Shown piece after piece: positions 56,981 to 64,000 of a stretch of DNA of 64,000 nt (position 1 is its first letter; every line of letters begins with the position of its first letter). Source of the DNA: JABABV01 sp965222755 (lineage in GTDB: Bacteria > Bacillota_I > Bacilli_A > Mycoplasmatales > JABABV01). Where the stretch lies: NCBI GenBank assembly GCA_965222755.1, contig CBDCUK010000001.1, forward strand, positions 186,001 to 250,000. The letters are read 5' to 3'. Below the pieces are notes generated by a model that worked only from the letters and a program-made list of their open reading frames with translations, had not been told where the DNA came from and made no database searches. A program made the translations under genes and the position numbers.

Positions 56981-58732
56981 ATGATCCAAGAAATAGCAGA
57001 GATTCATCAATTACACCAAGATATTATTACTAATAGTGATTCAATCATCTTTCGTGGTCAAGGGTGTAGTGAATGAGATTTGGAATCGACTCTTTATAGA
57101 AGATATGAACTAATATTAAATCCTAATTCAAATAAAAAAACCGAAATGAGCATTAATAACTTTTTACTTCTTTCTAAAGTTCATTTCTTAGAAATAAGTA
57201 AAAAGTTAAATAGAAACGGAGGTATTCTCCACCTATTATCTGAAGCACAACACTTAGGTACCTCAACACCTTTAATAGATTTTACTTCCTCGTTTGAAAA
57301 TGCTCTATGATTTGCAACAGAAAAAAACTTAGTTAAATGTAGTAACGAACATGGTAATAGATGCAATCCTTCTATATGATTAATTAAAAAAGAAAGCGAT
57401 GTAAAAACAAAAATAGAAAAATGAGAAAGTAAAATTATTGATCAAGATTTTTTAAAGCATAATAAAGAAAATAATTTTATTTATAAATGCCCGATTACTA
57501 TAAATAGTAAACGTGGTATTTCACAAAAATCTTTTTTTATTTTGCATAATGCCTCAAATGAAGAAATGAAAACAAAATATAATATAATTCAAATTAATAT
57601 TGATTATCAAGAACAATCGAAATCATTAGAAACTGATATAACAAAATTTTTAATTAAATTAGGAATTGATCATGAATCTATTTATCCTGATTTAAAAGGA
57701 GTTTTTAATAGTTATATAAGTAATTCTGATCATATACATTTTTTAGAAGGTTCATATTTAAATGCGAAAGCAGATAATACAAATGATAAAAATAAAAAAC
57801 TAGAATTTAATAAAAAAGCTATAGAAAAATATAAAAAAGTAATTGAGTTGAATCCTAATTATATTAGTGCTTATTATAATTGAGGAAATACTTTATTAAA
57901 AATAGGAGATATTGAAGTAAAAGAAAATCAACACACTAAAAAATATCAAGAAGCAATCGAAAAATATGAAAAAGTAATTAAGTTAAATCCTAATTATGTT
58001 GATGCTTATAATAACTGAGGGAGTGCTTTATCAAAAATAGGTAATGTGGAAATAGATGAAAGAATTAAACTTCAAAATTATCAATATGCTATTGAAAAAT
58101 ATGAAAAAGTAATTGAGTTGAATCCTCATTATATTAGTACTTATAATAATTGGGGTGATGCTTTATCAAAAATAGGTAATGTGGAAATAGATGAAAAAAT
58201 TAAACTTCAAAATTATCAATATGCTATTGAAAAATTTGAAAAAGCAATTGAGTTGAATCCTAATTATGTTGATGCTTATTATAATTGAGGAAATACTTTA
58301 TTAAAAATAGGAGATATTGAAGTAAAAGAAAATCAACACACTAAAAAATATCAAGAAGCAATCGAAAAATATGAAAAAGTAATTAAGTTAAATCCTAATT
58401 ATATTAGTACTTATAATAATTGAGGGGCCTCTTTAACAAAAATAGGCAAGATTCAAAAAGATAAAAAGATAGCGATCAAACTTTACGAACAAGCAATTGA
58501 AAAATATGAAAAAGAAATTGAGTTGAATCCTAATTATATTACTTCTTATAATAATTTAATAAGTTTGTTAATAATACTATTGAAAGATAAATTTAAAATT
58601 AATAAATTATTATTGAATTCACTCCAAACAACAATATTAAACACATCTCCAACGACAACAGAAGCCCAAAAATTAAGAGCACAACTACTAAAAGTAATAG
58701 ATACTATCTTAAACGCCAAAGAAACTTCTTAA
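56981..58732 (+). CDS. FRG-domain protein with TPR repeats (5' end probably frameshifted)
   Basis: 583 aa from the first in-frame ATG. The FRG domain is clear: IIFRGQGCSEWDLESTLYRRYE near residue 22, then SEAQHLGTSTPLIDFTSSFENALWFAT and SIWLIKKES. From about residue 260 come six TPR-like repeats of 34-52 residues (YEKVIELNPNYISAYYNWG, LLKIGDIEVKE, SKIGNVEIDE), some nearly identical. The strongest start, ATG at 56910 behind AAGGAG, is out of this frame by one base; adding one A to the run near 56940 would join them and extend the protein by 24 residues. FRG proteins occur in phage and defence settings; the activity is not established from this sequence. Confidence 0.85.
57800..58560 (+). repeat. 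degenerate in-frame TPR coding repeats
   Basis: The phrase gaaaaatatgaaaaagtaatt (and close variants) followed by aatcctaattat recurs about six times at ~160-bp spacing. The two units containing aaaataggagatattgaagtaaaagaaaat (from about 57898 and 58300) are almost the same DNA. Confidence 0.8.
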
Positions 58733-58750
58733 TATTATATTAATACGTGC

Positions 58751-58756
58751 TACAAT
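58751..58756 (+). promoter_or_regulatory. candidate extended -10 of the first Asp-box lipoprotein gene
   Basis: TGCTACAAT, an extended -10, lies 39 nt before the ATG. The second Asp-box gene has the related TGATACAAT at 60431-60439. Confidence 0.45.
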
Positions 58757-58794
58757 TAGTAAAAATCAAATATTTTTTGAAAGGTCCTTAAAAA

Positions 58795-60249
58795 ATGAAA
58801 AAAGTAAAATTATTCAAAATCCTATTATCAGCTGCTAGTATTACAACATTAAGTGCAAGTGGTTTTGGTCTTGTTAGTTGTCATAGCAATAAAAAAACTA
58901 CAAGCTTATGAACTGAATTCAAAGATGCTGCTACACATGATAGTGCTCTTAATATTATTAAGAGCACTCATTCAAAACAATGAGTTAATCCACAAGCTAA
59001 AAACTTAACACTTGGTGATTTTTTTATCGATGAATATGCAGAAACAATTAGTGTTAAAATAACTAATTTACTACCTTATTCAACAGTAAAATTCACAATT
59101 CAATATCCTCAAAATGATCAATACAATGTAGCTGATTGAGTTTGTAACAATGATTATAATTTCAACTTTTCTTATATTGCTAATTTTCCTGATCAAGTTG
59201 ATAGCTTAACGCAAAATACCAAGATTACTAATACGATTAATAAAATTGTTACGATTGATAATACGTTATATGTTGGAACTCAAGGAGGACTTTTCCAATC
59301 TAGTGATGGGAAAAGTTTTACCCAGAATAAAACTGTATTCACTCCATTTCAACCTTCGCTCTCAGTTAAATTAATCAAAAAAATAAATAACGTGATTTAT
59401 TTAGGAACGCTTTATGGACTTTATCAATCAAATGATGATGGTAAAACTTTCATTTTTAACAACAGCGTTAGCAAAGATACTATTAATAAAATAACAATGA
59501 TTAATAAGAATATCTATATTGGAACAAATTCATCGGGAGTATATTCTTCAAGTAATAATGGTAAGGGTTTTGCGCGCATTGATAGCGCTGGTGATGCTGT
59601 AGCAAATCAGCCAAATATTTATTATACTAATACTGTAATTGAAGAAATTAATCATAATATCTATATTGGAAACCAAAAAGGAAATATTTTTCTTTCCACA
59701 AATGATGGAAAAACTTTTAAAAAGCAATATTCATTTAATGCAAAAGTAGCAATCAGTCAAATCAAAATGATTAAAGGAATCCTTTATATTGGGACTGCTT
59801 TTAACTCTCAAAATTTTGATAACCATTCTTGCCTTTACAGTTCAAATGATATGTGTAAAACATGTAATAGAGTTCTTCATCTTCCTGGATACTACGAAGT
59901 TGTCGATATCATTAATTGCAATAATGATATCATTGTTGCAATTAAAAACTCTTTTACTAGTGGTGTTTTTGGCGATATTGAAAACGGTATTTATATTTCT
60001 CACGATGGTAAAAACTTCACTAAAATTGAAGCTTTTAATCAAAGCCAAGCTCATAATTTTATTTTAGGAATATGAGATATCAATAGTGTTCTTTATGTTT
60101 CAACTAGTGAAAGCTATTATTCATCAATTGATAACAAAAGATTCGTCGATTATAATTATTCTGCCATGAGTCATATAGGATATTTTAATAATTCAACTTA
60201 TGTTTCTGACAAAACACATCTTTACGTTGATCAAAAATTAAATAATTAA
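58795..60249 (+). CDS. Asp-box (BNR) beta-propeller lipoprotein 1
   Basis: 484-aa lipoprotein: signal ILLSAASITTLSASGFGLVSCH. Residues 36-125 form the recurring N-terminal module (LWTEFKDAATHDSAL to YNVADWVCNN). From about 150 on, 45-55-residue blades carry Asp-box motifs S-x-D-x-G-x-x-F: SSDGKSF, SNDDGKTF, SSNNGKGF, STNDGKTF and SHDGKNF. Between them are repeating strands (NNVIYLGTLYGLYQS, KNIYIGTNSSGVYSS). Asp-box propellers occur in sialidases and in non-enzymatic adhesins; no sialidase Arg triad or FRIP motif is seen, so binding is more likely. Own terminator at 60262. Confidence 0.85.
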
Positions 60250-60261
60250 AAAGCAAATTAA

Positions 60262-60293
60262 TAAAAAAACTTCACTCAGCTGAAGTTTTTTTA
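60262..60293 (+). terminator. terminator of Asp-box lipoprotein 1
   Basis: Arms AAAAACTTCA and TGAAGTTTTT around CTCAGC, followed by a T-run. Confidence 0.85.
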
Positions 60294-60433
60294 TGATCTA
60301 AAATTATTTATGTTTGTACTATTAAGATATATTTAACTAATAACTCAATCTAAAAAAATAATAATTAAACTACTAAAAATAACCAATAAGATTTTAAAAA
60401 ACGAAGAAATTTCTTAAATATTATATATTGTGA

Positions 60434-60439
60434 TACAAT
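60434..60439 (+). promoter_or_regulatory. candidate -10 of the second Asp-box lipoprotein gene
   Basis: TGATACAAT, extended -10 type, 52 nt upstream of the ATG at 60491. Confidence 0.4.
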
Positions 60440-60490
60440 TTTTTAACTATTAATAATTAATCATATCTATTTTGAAAGGTAGTCTTAAAA

Positions 60491-61927
60491 ATGAAAAAAG
60501 CAAAATTATTCAAAATCCTATTATCAGCTACTAGTATTACAACATTAAGCGCAAGTAGTTTTGGTCTTGTTAGTTGTAGTAACAAGAATACAAAATTATG
60601 AAACAAGTTCAAAGATAGTGCTCAACACGAAAGTGCTCTTAATATTATTAAGAGCACTAATTCAAAACAATGGCTTAATCCACAAAAAGATAATTTAACA
60701 TTAAGTGATTTTGATATCAATGAAAAAACTAAAACAGTTGAAGTTAAAATAACTAACTTAGTTCCTTATTCAATAGCAACATTTACAATCAAATATCATA
60801 AAGATGATAAGTATAATGCTGCTCACTGAGTTTGTAATAATGATTATAATTTTCAATTTTCAACAGTTAAAAGTTTTCCTACTACAGTTCCGGGTAAAAC
60901 TCCAGGCACAACGATCAATAACAACATTAATCAAATCGTTGAAATTGATCACGTATTATATATTGGATCAAATGGAGGTCTTTTTGAATCTAGTGATGGG
61001 AAAAAGTTTATCCAAAACACAACGATCAATGATGCAGTTTGATTAATTAAAAAAATTAATACAACGATTTATTTAGGAACGCTTTATGGACTTTATCAAT
61101 CAAATGATGATGGAAAGACTTTTAGTCAAAATAAAACTGTTAATCCTATTGATATTCCATCCAAAATAACTATGATTAATAATAAAATATATGTTGGAAC
61201 AAATTCATCGGGATTATATTGTTCAAGCAATGACGGTAAAGATTTTGCGCGCATTGATAGTGCTAGTGATCTTATTCCGCATCAGAAAAATCTTTATTAT
61301 CCTACTAATGTAATTGAAGAAATTAATCATAATATCTATATTGGGAGCAAAAATATTTTTATTTCCAAAGATGATGGAAAAACTTTTAAAAAGCAATATT
61401 CTTTTTCGTATATAAATACTATCACTAAAATAATTTACATTAATGGCGTTTTTTATATTGGTACTAGTATTGATAATAAAGATTATGAGGGAACCCATCT
61501 AAATTCTGGGCTTTACACTTCAACTGATATGTGTAAAACATGTAGAAAAGTTAATATTGTTGGATACTATAATGTTGTTGATATCATTAATAGTAATAAT
61601 GATATCCTTGTTGCGGTTCAAAATGCCAATAGTGTTGATCATAACACAAAGACTGAAAATGGTATTTATCTTTCTCATGATGGAAAGAATTTTACTCAAG
61701 TTCTTAAAAATAGTGAAAAGGGAGAATGACATTATATCAACAGAATCAAAGAGATAAATAATGTTCTTTATGTTTTTGCTGATAACAAATATTATTCATC
61801 AGTTGATAATCAAACATTTACTAATTACAGCGGTAATAATTATAGTTTTAGTAATGGCGGATCTTTTAATAATGTAACTTATATTTGTGATGCCGCATAT
61901 CTTTATGTTAATCAAAAATTAACATAG
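60491..61927 (+). CDS. Asp-box (BNR) beta-propeller lipoprotein 2
   Basis: 478-aa paralogue of the preceding gene. Signal with lipobox GLVSCS, module LWNKFKDSAQHESAL to YNAAHWVCNN, then propeller blades with SSDGKKF, SNDDGKTF, SSNDGKDF, SKDDGKTF, TSTDMCKTC and SHDGKNF. The blade with CKTC has two cysteines in place of the usual glycine and Trp/Phe, conserved in all three copies. It ends in DAAYLYVNQKLT. Own promoter-like and terminator sequences suggest separate expression of each copy. Confidence 0.85.
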
Positions 61928-61948
61928 TCATAAAATAATTCAGTTAAT

Positions 61949-61979
61949 AAAAAAACTTCAATGAAATGAAGTTTTTTTA
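61949..61979 (+). terminator. terminator of Asp-box lipoprotein 2
   Basis: Arms AAAAAACTTCA and TGAAGTTTTTT with a short loop, 22 nt beyond the stop. Confidence 0.85.
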
Positions 61980-62095
61980 TTATCAAAATTAAAGAAAACT
62001 CCTAATTAGTTTTTAAATCATTTTTGTATTGTTTTGTTATTTAATTAATTATATAATGGTATTGAAGTAAAAAAAATTATAAAGAGGTATTAAAA

Positions 62096-63535
62096 ATGCA
62101 ATCAAAATGATTTAAAATACTATTATCAACTGCTACTATTACGACATTAAGCGCAAGTAGTCTTGGTCTTGTTAGTTGTCATAATAAAGCTATTAGCTTA
62201 TGAACTAAATTCGAAGATAATGCCCAACATGATAGTTATCTTAATATTATTAAGAGCAGTCATTCAAAACAATGGCTTAATCCGCAAGCTAAAAACTTAA
62301 CATTAGATAATTTTCAAGTCAATGAAAAAACGAAAACAATCGCTATCAAAATAGCTAACTCGAACCCTTACTCAACAGCAACATTTACGATTCAATATCA
62401 TCAAAATGATAAATATAATGCTGCTAACTGAGTTTGTAATAATGATTATAGTTTTCAACTTTCTGATGTTGATGGTTTTCCTAATCAAGTTAAAAGCTTA
62501 ATAAATAACCAAATGATTGATAATTCAGTTAATCAAATCACTGAAATTAATAATACGTTATACATTGGTGCCGATGGTGGACTTTTCCAATCTAGTGATG
62601 GGAAAAGGTTTATCCAAAACACAACGATCAAAGATTTAGTTCATCCAAGTAACCCAATTCAATTAATTAAAAAGATTAATAAGACAATTTATGTAGGAAC
62701 GCTTTATGGACTTTATCAATCAAATGATGATGGTACAACTTTCATTTTAAACACTAGCGTTAATAAACTTGATAGCATTAATAAAATCACTATCATTAAT
62801 CATAAAATATATATTGGAACAAATTCATCAGGATTATATTCTTCAAGCGATGACGGAAAAAACTTTGCGCGTATTGATAGCGCTGGTGATGCTGTAGCAA
62901 ATCAGCCAAATATTTATTATACTAATACTATAATTGAAGAAATTAATCATAATATCTATATTGGAAATAAAAAAGGAAATATTTTTATTTCCACAGATGA
63001 TGGAAAAACTTTTAAAAAGCGATATTCTTTTCCGCATGTAAGTGCTATCACTAAAATAATTAACATTAATGGTGTTATTTATATCGGTACTAGTATTGAT
63101 TCTGAAAGACTTTATCTAAATTCTGGACTTTATACTTCAACCGATATGTGTAAAACATGTACGAAGGTTAATATTGTTGGATACTATGATGTTATTGATA
63201 TCATTGATAGTAATAATGATATCCTTGTTGCAGTTAAAAATACTGATAGTCTTGATCGAAACACAAACACTGAAAACGGAGTTTACATTTCTCATGATGG
63301 AAAAAGCTTCACTAAATTTAATCTGCTTAATCAAAATGATCATAATAATTATATTGTTGGAATTAAAAATATCAATAACATCCTTTATGTTTTTGCCAAT
63401 GATAAATATTATTCATCAATCGATCAAAAAACATTCGTTACTTATAATTCTGATATTAATAATGTTGGATCTTTTAATAATATAAATTATTTTGCTCTGG
63501 GCGCATATCTTTATGTTAATCAAAAATTAACATAG
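62096..63535 (+). CDS. Asp-box (BNR) beta-propeller lipoprotein 3
   Basis: 479-aa paralogue. Signal ILLSTATITTLSASSLGLVSCH; module LWTKFEDNAQHDSYL to YNAANWVCNN; blades with SSDGKRF, SNDDGTTF, SSDDGKNF, STDDGKTF, TSTDMCKTC and SHDGKSF. The central part (ARIDSAGDAVANQPNIYY) is identical to copy 1, whereas the CKTC region is closer to copy 2, a mosaic. It ends GAYLYVNQKLT. RBS AAAGAGGTATTAAAA before ATG 62096. Confidence 0.85.
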
Positions 63536-63556
63536 TCATAAAAATAATTCAGTTAA

Positions 63557-63587
63557 TAAAAAACTTCAATTAAATGAAGTTTTTTTA
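63557..63587 (+). terminator. terminator of Asp-box lipoprotein 3
   Basis: Arms AAAAACTTCA and TGAAGTTTTT with loop ATTAAA, 22 nt after the stop. Confidence 0.85.
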
Positions 63588-63821
63588 TTATCAAAATTAA
63601 AGAAAACTCCTAATTAGTTCCTAAATCATTTTTGTATTACTGATAAAAAAGACTTATTATAATATCATTAATCGATATCTTAGCAATCGTTTTGTATTGC
63701 TTTATTTTTGATATGATAATATAATAAAGGTGTTGATTATTTGGATAAGCGACTTTTTTTATTACTTATTCAATTATAATTTATATACAATACTCAAAAT
63801 AATCACAAGAGGTATTATAAA

Positions 63822-64000
63822 ATGAAATCAAAATTAGTTAAAATATTATTAGCACTAACTTCAGTTGTCGTTATCAGTGGTGGGGCTGGTGGGGCTTATA
63901 TTTATACAACTCATAATAAAAAACCAGCTTCAGCTCATGATGATCCTATTTGAAAGTCATTTAGAGATCATGCACTAAATGAAAGTGCAGCTAATTTAAA
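63822..64000 (+). CDS. anchored surface protein with the recurring N-terminal module (3' end off window)
   Basis: First 59 codons only. ATG at 63822 behind AAGAGGTATTATAA. MKSKLVKILLALTSVVVISGGAGGAYIYT is a signal/anchor without lipobox Cys. It is followed by DPIWKSFRDHALNESAANL, which matches the start of the module in the three genes before it (LWTEFKDAATHDSALNI). Probably a fourth member of the cluster but membrane-anchored rather than lipidated. Confidence 0.7.

Noticed and set aside
58795..63535. Calling the Asp-box proteins sialidases
   Set aside because: Asp-boxes alone do not prove activity; I could not find the Arg triad, FRIP motif or nucleophile Tyr region of sialidases.

Overview
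This 64 kb window comes from a wall-less mollicute (Mycoplasma/Spiroplasma type). It is very AT-rich. Nearly every gene reads through in-frame TGA codons as tryptophan (genetic code 4). Lipobox lipoproteins are abundant, and a compact set of Firmicute-like core operons is present. An mreB gene points towards Spiroplasma-like or other MreB-bearing mollicutes; I cannot name the species. Every reading frame below was rebuilt with TGA = Trp, so most genes are longer than a standard-code translation suggests.

Layout. (1) 1-20 kb, minus strand, housekeeping: a fructose-type PTS transporter running off the left edge; a long gene string (membrane protein, deoC, ffh, pheS, pheT, alpha/beta hydrolase, APC permease, small unknown protein) ending at a terminator near 2.05 kb; a ferritin-like gene; greA; tRNA-Arg(UCU); uvrC plus a YfcE/MJ0936-type phosphoesterase; ftsK; and an RNase J-like protein whose metal-binding motif is lost. 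(2) 20.4-21.5 kb, plus strand: mreB, divergent from the RNase J-like gene. (3) 21.5-36.9 kb, minus strand: eight full-length, tandem, paralogous secreted or anchored proteins of about 590-615 aa plus one truncated chimeric remnant. Their N-terminal halves look like a divergent MACPF (membrane attack complex/perforin) domain and are nearly identical between copies. Their C-terminal halves are hypervariable but end in a shared short motif. They fall into three transcription units separated by copies of one terminator/promoter block. (4) 37.1-47.4 kb, minus strand: six paralogous lipoproteins, a small membrane protein and an anchored protein with 109-residue tandem repeats. (5) 47.5-54.2 kb: rpsO, infC-rpmI-rplT with an attenuator-like leader and a likely AUU start for infC, a secreted protein, a 4Fe-4S ferredoxin, and the alaS-ruvX-DUF1292 operon. 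(6) 54.3-64 kb, mostly plus strand, accessory: an unknown 272-aa protein, a large lipoprotein, an FRG-domain/TPR-repeat protein with an apparent 5' frameshift, and three tandem lipoproteins with Asp-box (BNR) beta-propeller repeats followed by the start of a fourth surface protein.

How it fits together. The housekeeping genes are ordinary. The unusual content is surface and secreted protein repertoire: about 16 kb of MACPF-like cassettes showing modular recombination, next to lipoproteins built from a recurring N-terminal module (signature Y-x-V-x-D-W) joined to different downstream domains. The best candidate for an undescribed system is the MACPF-like array: a family of putative pore-forming or contact-dependent proteins diversified by tandem duplication and gene conversion in a cell-wall-less bacterium.
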